64,000 nucleotides of DNA from Weissella viridescens (GTDB lineage: Bacteria > Bacillota > Bacilli > Lactobacillales > Lactobacillaceae). Both the position numbers and the translations under genes were made by a program. Location of the stretch: contig NZ_RHGY01000008.1 in the NCBI RefSeq assembly GCF_003862435.1, positions 1 through 64,000 of the forward strand. Direction: 5' to 3'. The notes beneath the pieces were generated by a model that saw only the letters and a list, made by a program, of their open reading frames with translations, searched no databases and had not been told where the DNA came from. Position 1 is the stretch's first letter; each line of letters opens with the position of its first letter. Below are positions 54,152-62,885 of this stretch, one piece after another.

Positions 54152-55114
54152 TTAAGCTAAGCTACTCAAGTTTGAGATAATCACGGCTCCAACAACAACC
54201 AAGATTGTTCCAATTGAGATATAAAGCATTTGACGTGATGTCTTCTTTTCGTGCAAGATGTAAATTCCACCAAAAGTTCCCACGATAATACCAAGTTGTG
54301 ACAAAGTTGCAGCAGTTGCTTGTCCAATTTGTGGATTTGCAGCTGAGATGAACATTGCGATGTTACCAACACCCCAAACCAATCCAGTAAGGATGTTACG
54401 GAATGTTGCAGGTTGCCACATTGTCTTACCTTGGTGCATAACGAATACCACAATAATGAGGGCTCCGATAACTTGACCAATTGATTGTGGTCCCACGATT
54501 GCAGTCATGTAGTGTAATCCACTTCCACGAGGTGCGCCGTGAACCGCGTCTGAAATGAAGCCAAACTTGTTCAACAAGTTTGGGAATACGAAATACATCA
54601 TGAATCCTAATGATGAAATGGCAATGGCAATGTAACCACCCTTAGGATCAGCTTCAGGATTTGGAGCAGCCTTTGAATTAGGATCAGGCAATGATGTCAA
54701 AACGGCACCGATAACCACAGCAATGATGGCCAATAGTCCAAAGAACCACATCTTACCATTAGTCCATTCGCCCAAAACAGAAGCGGCCATCAAAGCATTT
54801 AATGCAATTTGGCTAGCAGTAGAAACCGGGTTACCAACTGATACCCCTAACTTCTTAAAGGCAACGAACTGTCCAGCAGTTCCAATGGCCCAGAACAAAC
54901 CTGAAACAAATCCAACAATCCAAATACGAGGATTGAAGGCAAAATCAAGCCCCGCCGTAGGAATCACGTAGAATAACAAAGTTGATAGACCAAAAATCAA
55001 GGCCCCTAAAGTCATTCCCAATGTTCCTTGAGCGGCCGATCCACCCATCTTTGTTGTAATAATACCTGTTGATCCCCAAGCCAATGCTGGAATCAACGCA
55101 ATTAAAATTGCCAT
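54152..55114 (-). CDS. Sugar permease of the GRP/RhaT (GlcU/RbsU) family
   Basis: This 320-residue protein has ten membrane segments and belongs to the drug/metabolite superfamily branch that contains the glucose permease GlcU and ribose permease RbsU. It begins ILIALIPALAWGSTGI, a typical first helix. The cytoplasmic insert between helices 5 and 6 is longer (PDPNSKAAPNPEADPKGG). The start at 55114 has GGAG eight bases upstream. Glucose is the likely solute given the neighbouring pgi and the cre control; proton-coupled, non-PTS uptake suits a heterofermenter. Substrate is inferred. Confidence 0.82.
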   Translation of the reverse strand: MAILIALIPALAWGSTGIITTKMGGSAAQGTLGMTLGALIFGLSTLLFYVIPTAGLDFAFNPRIWIVGFVSGLFWAIGTAGQFVAFKKLGVSVGNPVSTASQIALNALMAASVLGEWTNGKMWFFGLLAIIAVVIGAVLTSLPDPNSKAAPNPEADPKGGYIAIAISSLGFMMYFVFPNLLNKFGFISDAVHGAPRGSGLHYMTAIVGPQSIGQVIGALIIVVFVMHQGKTMWQPATFRNILTGLVWGVGNIAMFISAANPQIGQATAATLSQLGIIVGTFGGIYILHEKKTSRQMLYISIGTILVVVGAVIISNLSSLA

Positions 55115-55163
55115 AATCATTTCTCCTCAAAATTTATAAATCGTTCTCTTTAGTACATGAATA

Positions 55164-55201
55164 ATATTAGCACATGAAAATTGTTTATGCAAGCGTTTTC
55201 A
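55164..55201 (-). promoter_or_regulatory. Sugar permease promoter with overlapping cre site
   Basis: The minus strand has TGAAAACGCTTGCA (55201-55188), 13 of 14 matches to the cre consensus. It overlaps the -35 TTGCAT, which is followed by 17 bases and TAATAT (55169-55164) with TGC before it. Confidence 0.7.
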
Positions 55202-55223
55202 TAAAGCCAATCATAAAATTTTC

Positions 55224-55259
55224 AAAAAACCCAAAATGCTGATATATCAGCACTTTGAG
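55224..55259 (-). terminator. Terminator of the topB transcript
   Basis: A near-palindromic stem with TGCTGATATATCAGCA at its core and six T on the minus strand, about ten bases past the topB stop. Confidence 0.85.
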
Positions 55260-55267
55260 CTTTGTCT

Positions 55268-57319
55268 TCAACCTTTTATCAATTTAAAACCAACATATTC
55301 GTTGCCACGAAATGTCCTTTTTCCTAGCTGACCTTTCGCTGTAAACGGCTTTTTTTGTTTAGTTGTTGTTTCAAATGTAATTGTCTTACCAGCCAATAAA
55401 TCAGCAATTTCCGCATCCGTAAATGTATGGTTACCCCAGGTTTTTGCAAAATGAATCTCTTGCCCTTTAAACATGCCAGTCACTTGCTCAGCTTTTGGCT
55501 TTGCCTTAACCTTACGTTTCTTTGGCGGTGGACCTAGGCGTTGATTCAGATTGGCAACGTTCGCTTCCATTTGCGGCATATCATGTGCAATTACTTGCGT
55601 TACGGAATCCAATAGCTGCGGCATTGGCATTTTGAACTGTTCAACCTCATCCATCATTTCAAAGAGCCGTTTTGTAATTTTGGGCGATGCAATCCAAGTA
55701 TTTTCTACCATGATTGCAGAAATATTTCCGGTTTGCGTTGGGGTTAGTTTTCCCCGCGCTTCTTTGAGCATCCCCTTCGTCCCTTGACTCATATCCGAAA
55801 GGGTCGAAACCCGGGTTGCCCCCGTTCCAACATTGTGCTTTTCCAAATAAGCCATAATCCATTTGGTTGTCGGCGTTTGTGGCTTAGGATTTTTACCTTC
55901 AGCTAAATCGGGCTGTGCTTTTGGACCAAGTGTTGCACTCTGACTCTCGGTATCATCCGTTTCCACATTGAAGATCGCTTTGTAGTTCAACGCGATTGGC
56001 ACATTGAAGGCTGTCTTAAAGTCAGGATAATCGAGCAACTCAGCCGTAACATGGTCATAAACATAATCTTCTGCTAACATCGCTAAATAATTTTTCGCAA
56101 GCGTCGTATAAATTTGCTGTGCGCCAGGACCATACTTATCCAATTGATCCAATGATGCTGGCACCTTGGTTCCAGGACGGTTCGCTCCGTGACTTCCCTG
56201 CGGTTTTACGTGCGTTTTACGCGGCTGGCGATGACTCAGTAATTGTCGATTTACTTGCACCAAATCAGCAATTTGGTCAACTACCGGTAATAGTTCATTA
56301 AATTGTTCTGGTGTCACATTACGATCTTCTGTTCGTGGATATGACACATACTGTGCCTCATATAATTTTTGGTACGTACTTAAAACTTGTTTTGCCGAAA
56401 GCTCTTGTGGCGCCAAAAGCGCAGCTAATCCAGCCAAATCAATTAACTTAGGTGGTGCTTGTCGCTTAGTGACGTGTTGTTCGTTGGTCACTGGGCTCTC
56501 ATGATAGTTCGCTAAATCTGCTTCCCCGGCTGATTTTTGCGCATGCCGCCAAGGTAACCCCTCAATTTTAGGATCAACCTTACGTGCAAAAACGTGCCCA
56601 GCCGGATCTTTAAATTTCACTTCATAAAATGGTATTGGCACATAGGCATTGATCTTCTGCCATTGTTCATAAATCTTCCATATAATGACCGATTTTAAAC
56701 GCCCTTCCCGGGCTACCACAGCATAGCCGGCCCCTTTAACTAAAGTGGTCGCAATCCGTGTTAACTGCATCGATGCAAAATCCCACCGGCTGCGACTCTC
56801 ACCTTTGAGGTATGGGCCATATTGCCATTTATCGGCAATGGGCACCAGCTGACGCATCGCTTGCTGAATGGATTGTGGTGTTTCATCCATAAAATTAGCG
56901 CGAAAAACCGGGCCTTGCCACTTCATCGCGTCGATTGCTTCAAACGCTAATAAATCGCCTTCACCTGATGGATCTGTATCAGTCGCAATGATAATCCCAT
57001 CATAACCTTGTTTGAGCTCTGATTTAATTTGATCAAGCAACTGCTTATTTGTTGCACCTTTAGTTCGCGTGCGGATATACGTTCTTTGCCAATTCAAATC
57101 ATTAAGTCGCCACGGCATGTCGGCTAGCTTCCACGATTTATACTTTTTGGCCAATGTTTCTGGAACCATTTCATCGGGCTCACGAAAGGTCATCAGATGA
57201 CCTCGTAAATTCATAATTCGATAATCAAAATCTGAAAAATGACCTGACGTTCCGCCTAATGCCTTTGCAAAATTTTTAGCTGCTGACGGTTTTTCCGCCA
57301 AAATCAGGTATTTAGGCAT
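55268..57319 (-). CDS. topB: DNA topoisomerase III
   Basis: This 683-residue type IA topoisomerase has the TOPRIM start YLILAEKPSAAKNFAKAL, the acidic metal site in IATDTDPSGEGD (about residue 115) and the nucleophile Tyr in VSYPRTEDRNV (about residue 325). It lacks zinc fingers, as TopB does. It decatenates replication intermediates. Plasmid and conjugative elements also carry such genes, but nothing mobile is nearby, so it looks chromosomal. The start at 57319 has AAGGA eight bases upstream. It is followed upstream by a DUF1054 gene and mscS in one run. Confidence 0.92.
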   Translation of the reverse strand: MPKYLILAEKPSAAKNFAKALGGTSGHFSDFDYRIMNLRGHLMTFREPDEMVPETLAKKYKSWKLADMPWRLNDLNWQRTYIRTRTKGATNKQLLDQIKSELKQGYDGIIIATDTDPSGEGDLLAFEAIDAMKWQGPVFRANFMDETPQSIQQAMRQLVPIADKWQYGPYLKGESRSRWDFASMQLTRIATTLVKGAGYAVVAREGRLKSVIIWKIYEQWQKINAYVPIPFYEVKFKDPAGHVFARKVDPKIEGLPWRHAQKSAGEADLANYHESPVTNEQHVTKRQAPPKLIDLAGLAALLAPQELSAKQVLSTYQKLYEAQYVSYPRTEDRNVTPEQFNELLPVVDQIADLVQVNRQLLSHRQPRKTHVKPQGSHGANRPGTKVPASLDQLDKYGPGAQQIYTTLAKNYLAMLAEDYVYDHVTAELLDYPDFKTAFNVPIALNYKAIFNVETDDTESQSATLGPKAQPDLAEGKNPKPQTPTTKWIMAYLEKHNVGTGATRVSTLSDMSQGTKGMLKEARGKLTPTQTGNISAIMVENTWIASPKITKRLFEMMDEVEQFKMPMPQLLDSVTQVIAHDMPQMEANVANLNQRLGPPPKKRKVKAKPKAEQVTGMFKGQEIHFAKTWGNHTFTDAEIADLLAGKTITFETTTKQKKPFTAKGQLGKRTFRGNEYVGFKLIKG

Positions 57320-57337
57320 CTTCACAATCCTTTTCGT

Positions 57338-57955
57338 TTATTCTTGTTCGGCTTGTATACGTTCATATACTGTTTGTAACTGTTTCAACGCATCACATAA
57401 TGCGTCATCCAAAGCTGGTGTTCCGAACCGGGCATCCCCTTTTTCAATTCTAACCCCTACTGAAAACTCAGTATGCTTTTTTTGTCCAAATTGCGTCACC
57501 GTTGTTTCAAAATTAGTTGCATTTAAGGCAAGGACCGCTGGTTCCATATGATCAGGACTAATCACAAATGTTTCAGGCAATGCCAAAAATGCACTTTTTT
57601 GGTTGCTTAATCGTTCAGTCCATCGGGCTTGTTGCTGTGCATCGGACTTTAGATTCTCCAAAAAGCTCAGATACAAATACAAACAATCTTCCCAGAGGCC
57701 CAACTCAAAATGGGGCACCATTTTATAGCCACGCTTATTTGGGGCAAACGCGACCCACGTATTGTCAGGTGGGTAAACCGTTCGACGCAAATGCTTCGCC
57801 ACATGGGCATACCAGGTTTGACCATCCTGATTTAAAATGGGCAATGCGCGTTGTGCGAACTCCTCAAATTTTGGATCAATTTGTTGTTGAATGAGCGTCA
57901 TCCGTTCAGATAAAGTTGGTGCCTTAAAAATATTAAAATCTTGATTCGTAAACAT
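57338..57955 (-). CDS. DUF1054 / UPF0637 family protein (YktB-like)
   Basis: This is a 205-residue soluble protein. The start FTNQDFNIFKAPTLSERM and the central FAPNKRGYKMVPHFELGLWED identify the UPF0637 family, whose structure is known but whose role is not. It begins two bases after the mscS stop and precedes topB, so it is part of that transcript. Confidence 0.85.
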   Translation of the reverse strand: MFTNQDFNIFKAPTLSERMTLIQQQIDPKFEEFAQRALPILNQDGQTWYAHVAKHLRRTVYPPDNTWVAFAPNKRGYKMVPHFELGLWEDCLYLYLSFLENLKSDAQQQARWTERLSNQKSAFLALPETFVISPDHMEPAVLALNATNFETTVTQFGQKKHTEFSVGVRIEKGDARFGTPALDDALCDALKQLQTVYERIQAEQE

Positions 57956-57957
57956 GT

Positions 57958-59028
57958 TTAGCCTCCTGCTTCCAGTGGATCCGCCTTGGCAAACTTAATA
58001 TCCAGTGCTTTGGCCGATTTAAGAACATTCAAATTCAAAATTGCCTTGGCTTCATCTCCGTGGTCAGCCTTACCGGAAGGTGACAACGGCCCATTGACTT
58101 GAATGTGAATCCCTTGGTTCACAATTTCTGGGATTTTAACTTGGTATTCCATATGCTTTGCCATAAATCGATCATCTTGTGATAAGAAATCTAAGATGCG
58201 TTGACGTAACTGACTCACTTGTTCATCTGATGTATCAACATCAAGATAGTAGTCCAACGTAATACGTGGGACGTCCATCCGACTATCATTGGTGATTGGT
58301 TCATTGGCTAGGGTTGAATTGGGAACAACTTGTAGGGCCCCCGTTGATGTTCGCAATTTCGTTGAACGAAACGTAATATCTTCCACCGTGCCATGAATTG
58401 AAGGTGATTCAATTTTATCGCCAATCGAAAATGATTTTTCGCCAATAATGACGGCACCACCCAAAAAGTTTTTAATTTGGTCTTGTGCAGCCATCGAAAC
58501 GGCTAGACCGGTTAATCCCACACCAGCAAACAAGCCGTTAATATTAATTTGCCAGGTTTCAAGAATCGCAAAAATAATCACAACGACCATCAAAATCTGT
58601 AAAATTGTCGTCAAAAACGAGCGCATAATTTCGCTCACTTCAAATTTTTTATGGCGTCCAACCATCGTCACGGTTGCCATAAGCATTGGAATGAGTCGAT
58701 ACAAAATCACGCCAAAGCTAATCAAAATCCACGTTCGCAAAACTTGATTAGCAATCAAGACAAGACTATGTGGTGCGTGCAAATACTCAAACAACAAGTT
58801 AATGCCGACCGTATAAACAATCACTGTGATAGGCCCTGCTAGCGCACGAATAACCAGCGGTGCCGATTTTGGGAAATGCTTAAATTTATGGTGTGACAAC
58901 TTATTCATGACATAGCGCACCCCATAGTGGCCCACCAAACCCATGACGATTAGACTCGCAACGGTAATTGCTAAGTTTTGCCAATCAAAAGTCTCCTCAA
59001 TCCAATATAAGATGTTTTTTGTTTTCAT
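57958..59028 (-). CDS. Small-conductance mechanosensitive channel (MscS family)
   Basis: This ~356-residue protein has four or five membrane segments. The last one (about residues 135-165) is the pore helix, GLFAGVGLTGLAVSMAAQD, followed by the MscS beta domain with FSIGDKIE and the C-terminal vestibule. It resembles Bacillus YkuT. It opens under membrane tension to release solutes. The start is ambiguous: ATG at 59028 has AAGGA twelve bases away, while a GTG at 59037 is only three bases from it. It heads the mscS-DUF1054-topB run. Confidence 0.88.
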   Translation of the reverse strand: MKTKNILYWIEETFDWQNLAITVASLIVMGLVGHYGVRYVMNKLSHHKFKHFPKSAPLVIRALAGPITVIVYTVGINLLFEYLHAPHSLVLIANQVLRTWILISFGVILYRLIPMLMATVTMVGRHKKFEVSEIMRSFLTTILQILMVVVIIFAILETWQININGLFAGVGLTGLAVSMAAQDQIKNFLGGAVIIGEKSFSIGDKIESPSIHGTVEDITFRSTKLRTSTGALQVVPNSTLANEPITNDSRMDVPRITLDYYLDVDTSDEQVSQLRQRILDFLSQDDRFMAKHMEYQVKIPEIVNQGIHIQVNGPLSPSGKADHGDEAKAILNLNVLKSAKALDIKFAKADPLEAGG

Positions 59029-59077
59029 CAGGTTCACGTTTCCTTTTTGGTTTACTTATACTGCATTGTACCAAACA

Positions 59078-59106
59078 TTGCTAAAGCTGGTCGCCTGTGC
59101 TAAACT
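59078..59106 (+). promoter_or_regulatory. Promoter of the guanidine-exporter leader
   Basis: TTGCTA (59078-59083), 17 bases and TAAACT (59101-59106) with TGC before it as an extended -10, on the plus strand. Confidence 0.6.
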
Positions 59107-59127
59107 ACATTTTATCAAAAATTAAAT

Positions 59128-59206
59128 CAGCGCCACCGGGCGCATCACATGAAATGTCACACCGATACCATTAGGTCAAAGAAGGTATCGCTGGGGGCAT
59201 TTTTTA
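59128..59206 (+). promoter_or_regulatory. Candidate guanidine riboswitch before the SMR exporter gene
   Basis: The 110-base leader holds hairpin 1, GCGCC-ACCG-GGCGC (59130-59143), and hairpin 2, CGATACC...GGTATCG (59163-59169 with 59184-59190). CTGGGGGC and a T run (59200-59206) follow. The loops share ACC/GGT complementarity, and CTGGGGGC can pair with GCCACCGG of hairpin 1 or extend hairpin 2 into a terminator, giving two exclusive folds. It does not match what I remember of guanidine classes I-III. Class IV (mepA motif) of Firmicutes is the best guess, and the assignment rests mainly on the downstream gene. Confidence 0.6.
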
Positions 59207-59223
59207 TTTTGGAGGAAACACAC

Positions 59224-59544
59224 ATGGCATGGCTTTATTTAGGTTTAGCAGGAATTTTTGAAGTTGTTTGGGCAACCACCATGAAACTCAGTGACGGTTT
59301 TACAAAGTGGCCGTTCGTCTTAGCTACCTTGGCGGGGATGGTGCTTAGTTTTGGATTCTTGGCGCTCGCGACCAAAACCCTTCCTTTGAGTACAGCTTAT
59401 CCCGTTTGGACTGGTATCGGTGCCGTTGGTGCCATCCTTGCTGGGGTCATTATTTTCGGCGATCATATTTCTCCGATTACCTGGGTCTTCGTTGTCTTAT
59501 TGTTGATTAGTTTAATCGGGATTAATTTGACTAGCAGCCACTAA
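59224..59544 (+). CDS. gdx: SMR-family guanidinium exporter (Gdx/SugE type)
   Basis: This 106-residue four-helix membrane protein functions as an antiparallel dimer that exchanges guanidinium for protons. The Gdx/SugE signature is clear: EVVWA with the central Glu13 and Trp16, LPLSTAYPVWTGIGAVGA (about residues 55-72) and an FG pair. This points to the guanidinium subtype over the multidrug EmrE subtype. The start at 59224 has GGAGG eight bases upstream. A riboswitch-like leader precedes it and a strong terminator follows, so it is monocistronic. Confidence 0.92.
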   Translation: MAWLYLGLAGIFEVVWATTMKLSDGFTKWPFVLATLAGMVLSFGFLALATKTLPLSTAYPVWTGIGAVGAILAGVIIFGDHISPITWVFVVLLLISLIGINLTSSH

Positions 59545-59545
59545 C

Positions 59546-59593
59546 AAAAAAGCTAACCAGAGTCCGCGTAGACGTGACTAGGTTAGCTTTTTT
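59546..59593. terminator. Bidirectional terminator between gdx and gpx
   Basis: AAAAAGCTAACC pairs with GGTTAGCTTTTT across a 22-base loop that can fold further. A and T runs serve both converging genes. Confidence 0.88.
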
Positions 59594-60059
59594 ATTTAAG
59601 TAATTTTTCAATTTCAGGTTCAATTCGCTCTGGTTTCGTAATTGGTGCATAGCGATGAACAAGTTCACCAGATTGATTAATCAAGAATTTTGTATAATTC
59701 CACTTGATCATGCCGTGTCCACTCTGTTCCTTTAAATAAGTAAATAGCGGCGCGGTATTCGGACCATTCACCTCAATTCGTTGGGTCATGGGAAAAGTGA
59801 CACCGTAATGCATTTGGCAATAATTAGCCGTTTCAGAATCAGTACTTAATTCATTTTTAAATTGATTTGATGGTAGTCCAATCACGACTAAACCCTTTGC
59901 ATAGTATTTTTCGTACAAAGCTTGTAACCCACTGAGTTGCCCAGCTAGTCCACATTTACTAGCCGTATTCACAATGAGCAACACCTTTCCTTTATAATCA
60001 GCTAAATCTAATTTAGATCCATCCATCTCATCTAATTTAAAATCATAAATTTGTGTCAT
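59592..60059 (-). CDS. Glutathione peroxidase-like thiol peroxidase
   Basis: This 155-residue thioredoxin-fold protein has the peroxidatic Cys in NTASKCGL (about residue 37), the Gln of the catalytic set in GLPSNQF (about residue 70) and a Trp in IKWNYTKFL. Another Cys at about residue 85 (NYCQMH) could resolve, so the true reductant is probably thioredoxin, as in many Cys-type homologues. It follows tag by about 20 bases. Confidence 0.88.
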   Translation of the reverse strand: MTQIYDFKLDEMDGSKLDLADYKGKVLLIVNTASKCGLAGQLSGLQALYEKYYAKGLVVIGLPSNQFKNELSTDSETANYCQMHYGVTFPMTQRIEVNGPNTAPLFTYLKEQSGHGMIKWNYTKFLINQSGELVHRYAPITKPERIEPEIEKLLK

Positions 60060-60080
60060 GCTACTTCCTCCTTGAGATTG

Positions 60081-60635
60081 CTAATTATATTTAAAATCAC
60101 AGCTTTCAAGATGATCATTGATCACACCAATCGCTTGTAAAAATGCATAGGTCGTCGTCGGTCCCACAAATTTAAAACCACGTCGTTTAAGATCCCGGCT
60201 CAGTTCTGTTGCAAGGGGCGTTGTGGCCGGGACTTCATCACTGTGCTGCCAATGATTCACAATCGGCATTCCTGCAACAACTTGCCAGATATATGCCGAA
60301 AAATCGATCGTGGTGGCTTCCATTTCAACCATACATTGCGCATTATTAATCACTGCTTCTATTTTTTTGCGATGCCGAATGATTGATGCATCTTGCACCA
60401 AGGCATCTACTTTAGCTTCATCGTACTGTGCCACTTGATTATAATCCCAATTTGAAAAAGCTAACTTAAAATTATCCCGCTTGTTCATAATGGTTTTCCA
60501 TGATAGTCCTGATTGCATTAGTTCCAGTGTTAATGCTTCAAACAGGGCCCGTGGCTCAAATTGTGGACGTCCCCATTCATGATCGTGGTACGCCTGATTT
60601 ATCGGATCTTCACCCCAAGCACATCTTACAACCAT
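60081..60635 (-). CDS. tag: DNA-3-methyladenine glycosylase I
   Basis: This 184-residue base-excision enzyme removes 3-methyladenine. The N-terminal RCAWGEDPINQAYHDHEWG and the C-terminal INDHLESC carry the Cys/His set that binds zinc in Tag. The catalytic Glu lies in the FEALTLELMQSGLSW segment (about residue 38). It overlaps the stop of the upstream TMEM175-type gene (TAATG), so the two are coupled. Confidence 0.94.
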   Translation of the reverse strand: MVVRCAWGEDPINQAYHDHEWGRPQFEPRALFEALTLELMQSGLSWKTIMNKRDNFKLAFSNWDYNQVAQYDEAKVDALVQDASIIRHRKKIEAVINNAQCMVEMEATTIDFSAYIWQVVAGMPIVNHWQHSDEVPATTPLATELSRDLKRRGFKFVGPTTTYAFLQAIGVINDHLESCDFKYN

Positions 60636-61243
60636 TACGCTGCACCATCCTTTTTTGCTTGATCTAGTTTATCAGAATCATCTGACACCAACCGCATACA
60701 TACCGGAAGGAACAGAATTGATAAAATCAAAACTGCTGGTGGGTAAATATAAACCAAACCAAAGGCAATCAACAGTCCTAATGCCATGTATTTACTACTT
60801 AACATCTTATAAATTGGCATATTTAAAATTTTCCCCTGTACAGCAGTTCCGGCATTGGCCTGAGCAATCACATGTGTCAAATACGTGTAGACATATGCCC
60901 AAAGCGTATAAATGATCAGGTAAAACATGGCCGGCTGCCAATGGTCTAAATCCTCCCCCAGCCAGGCCGTAGATACAGGATAAAGCGACGTCATAAATAT
61001 CCATAGATTGTTAGCCCAAAACATTTTTCGCGTCACCGTATGGGTTAACCCAAACATATAGTGGTGGTTGTACCACGCCACCATAATATAGCTAAAACTA
61101 ACGGCGTAGGCGATAAAATCTGGCCATTCTTCAAGCAGGGCGGAGAATGTATAGCCATCTGGCACTTTTAACTCTAAAACCATGATGGTCACTATAATTG
61201 CAATGACCGCATCCGTAAATGCCTCGACTCGTCCTTTATTCAT
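60635..61243 (-). CDS. TMEM175-family (DUF1211) potassium channel-like protein
   Basis: This 202-residue membrane protein has six helices. The first carries RVEAFTDAVIAIIVTIMVLELK, which contains the R-x3-F-[ST]-D signature of bacterial TMEM175 channels, K+-permeable tetramers without the usual selectivity filter. The start at 61243 has GAGGA about 11 bases upstream; the ATG at 61261 has none. It heads a TMEM175-tag-gpx run and is divergent from the HAD gene. Confidence 0.85.
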   Translation of the reverse strand: MNKGRVEAFTDAVIAIIVTIMVLELKVPDGYTFSALLEEWPDFIAYAVSFSYIMVAWYNHHYMFGLTHTVTRKMFWANNLWIFMTSLYPVSTAWLGEDLDHWQPAMFYLIIYTLWAYVYTYLTHVIAQANAGTAVQGKILNMPIYKMLSSKYMALGLLIAFGLVYIYPPAVLILSILFLPVCMRLVSDDSDKLDQAKKDGAA

Positions 61244-61321
61244 AAAAACGTCTATCCTCATTTTCGTTATTTTGATTTCTCATAATATATGCCCATTTAC
61301 TAGTAATTTCAAGATTTATAT

Positions 61322-61327
61322 TATAAT
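61322..61327 (+). promoter_or_regulatory. -10 box upstream of the HAD phosphatase gene
   Basis: A perfect TATAAT on the plus strand, 52 bases before the ATG. The -35 is weak (TTTACT about 20 bases upstream). Confidence 0.4.
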
Positions 61328-61378
61328 ATTTCAATTAATATAGGTAATCTTAATCTTAAAATCAATTGGAGGCATTGC

Positions 61379-62020
61379 ATGCAAAATATATTATTTGATT
61401 TTGATGGGACACTTGCTGATTCAGGGGCCACCGTTGCGTTAGCCACGCAGGCTGCGTTTCGAGATTTTGCGCTTCCTGAACCAAGCACTGAGACAATTGC
61501 GTACTATATGGGCATTCCTATTGAGACATCCTTTAAGGCAATGATTCCCAACCATAACTTCACCCCAACGACATACGATGCATTGTTAAACCGCTTCCGT
61601 GAACACGCACAGGCATTAGAATCCAGTCAAGTCACACTGATCCCAGGAATCACTGCCACGTTATCCGACCTAAAAGCAAACGGTCACACGCTTTTCATTG
61701 TGACGAGTAAACCGACCCAAGTCCTGGAACGTAATCTTGAGCGCTTAGGGATAATGTCATTTTTTACTGACTGGATTGGTTCTGATCAAGTGGCACACTA
61801 CAAACCTGCTCCGGATGGCATTTTGATTTTACTAGACCGATACCAACTAAATCCTGATAATACAGTCATGGTTGGGGATGCCACACATGATTTACAAATG
61901 GGTAAAGCCGCTGGGGTTAAAACAGCAGCCGTCACATGGGGCGCCCACACACAAACAGCTTTAAAATCCGAAAAACCAGATTGGCTTTGCCAAACCACAC
62001 CCGAACTGACACAACTATAA
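61379..62020 (+). CDS. HAD-superfamily phosphatase (phosphoglycolate phosphatase-like)
   Basis: This 213-residue hydrolase has motif I LFDFDGTLADSG (nucleophile Asp8), motif II VTSKP (about residue 111) and motifs III/IV with KPAPDG (about residue 142) and VGDATHDLQMG (about residue 164), plus a helical cap of subclass I. It may act on phosphoglycolate, other sugar phosphates or pyrophosphate. The ribosome binding site is GGAGG, six bases before the ATG. Confidence 0.88.
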   Translation: MQNILFDFDGTLADSGATVALATQAAFRDFALPEPSTETIAYYMGIPIETSFKAMIPNHNFTPTTYDALLNRFREHAQALESSQVTLIPGITATLSDLKANGHTLFIVTSKPTQVLERNLERLGIMSFFTDWIGSDQVAHYKPAPDGILILLDRYQLNPDNTVMVGDATHDLQMGKAAGVKTAAVTWGAHTQTALKSEKPDWLCQTTPELTQL

Positions 62021-62022
62021 AC

Positions 62023-62056
62023 TAAAAAAATGCTTACTTTTCAGTAAGCATTTTTG
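62023..62056. terminator. Bidirectional terminator between the HAD gene and the acetoin reductase
   Basis: AAAATGCTTACT and its complement around a short loop, with an A run on one side and a T run on the other. Confidence 0.88.
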
Positions 62057-62066
62057 TTTATTTTTA

Positions 62067-62840
62067 TTAGTGGAAAACCATACCACCATCAACAACGAGT
62101 GTTTGACCAGTCATGTAGTTAGAATCCGCTCCAGCCAAGAAGGCCACGCCGTTTGCAACATCTTCTGGTTCTGACAAACGACCTAAGGCGATGCCATCAG
62201 AGAATTGCTTCAAGCCCCATTCATCGGATTCACCCGCTTCTTGGGCAACATCGTGTGCAATTCCCATCATCATTGGGGTCTTGACGATTCCTGGTGCGAA
62301 AGCATTTACCGTAATACCTAATGGTGCCAATTCTTTGGCAGTTGTTTGCGTAATGCCTCGAATTGCGAACTTGGTTGATCCATAAACCGTTAAGTTTGGA
62401 TTACCTTCAATTCCAGCTTGTGAACTGGCATTAATAATTTTACCGCCATGACCGAGCTTCTTAAAGGCTGCTGTGGCCGCTTGGATTCCCCAAACAGTCC
62501 CATTGATATTGATTTCTTCTGCTAACTCAAGTGTCTTCTCATCGACATCAAGGATTGGTTGAGAAGGCGCGACTCCAGCATTATTCACCAATACTGTTAA
62601 ATCTCCAAAATGTGCCACTGTTTTTTCAACAGCATCGAAAACTTGGTCTCGCTTGGCGACGTTAACTTCGACTGCTAGAGCCGTATCAGCGTTATGTGCG
62701 TTAATCTCGTCAGCAACTTTTTGCGCTGTTTCAATATTCAAATCAGCAATGGCCACTTTAAAATCATCCAAGACTAAACGCTTTGCAATGGCTTCACCAA
62801 TTCCTTGGCCAGCACCAGTAATAAATGCAACTTTTGTCAT
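62067..62840 (-). CDS. butA: Acetoin/diacetyl reductase (short-chain dehydrogenase)
   Basis: This 257-residue SDR enzyme resembles the (S)-acetoin forming diacetyl reductases of lactic acid bacteria. The cofactor loop ITGAGQGIGEAIA (about residue 7), Ser in NASSQAG (about residue 139), the YGSTK catalytic pair (about residue 153) and the C-terminal LVVDGGMVFH are intact. Asp at the end of the second strand (ADLN) favours NADH. It would reoxidise NADH at the diacetyl/acetoin branch. It is monocistronic, with a palindrome near its promoter. Confidence 0.88.
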   Translation of the reverse strand: MTKVAFITGAGQGIGEAIAKRLVLDDFKVAIADLNIETAQKVADEINAHNADTALAVEVNVAKRDQVFDAVEKTVAHFGDLTVLVNNAGVAPSQPILDVDEKTLELAEEININGTVWGIQAATAAFKKLGHGGKIINASSQAGIEGNPNLTVYGSTKFAIRGITQTTAKELAPLGITVNAFAPGIVKTPMMMGIAHDVAQEAGESDEWGLKQFSDGIALGRLSEPEDVANGVAFLAGADSNYMTGQTLVVDGGMVFH

Positions 62841-62885
62841 CCTGCTACTCCTTTTTTTAATACCAAAATCCTGTCTACATGTTTA

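Noticed and set aside
55268-57319. topB as part of a conjugative element
   Set aside because: No relaxase, T4SS gene, integrase or direct repeat is present around it, and it sits in a run with DUF1054 and mscS genes.
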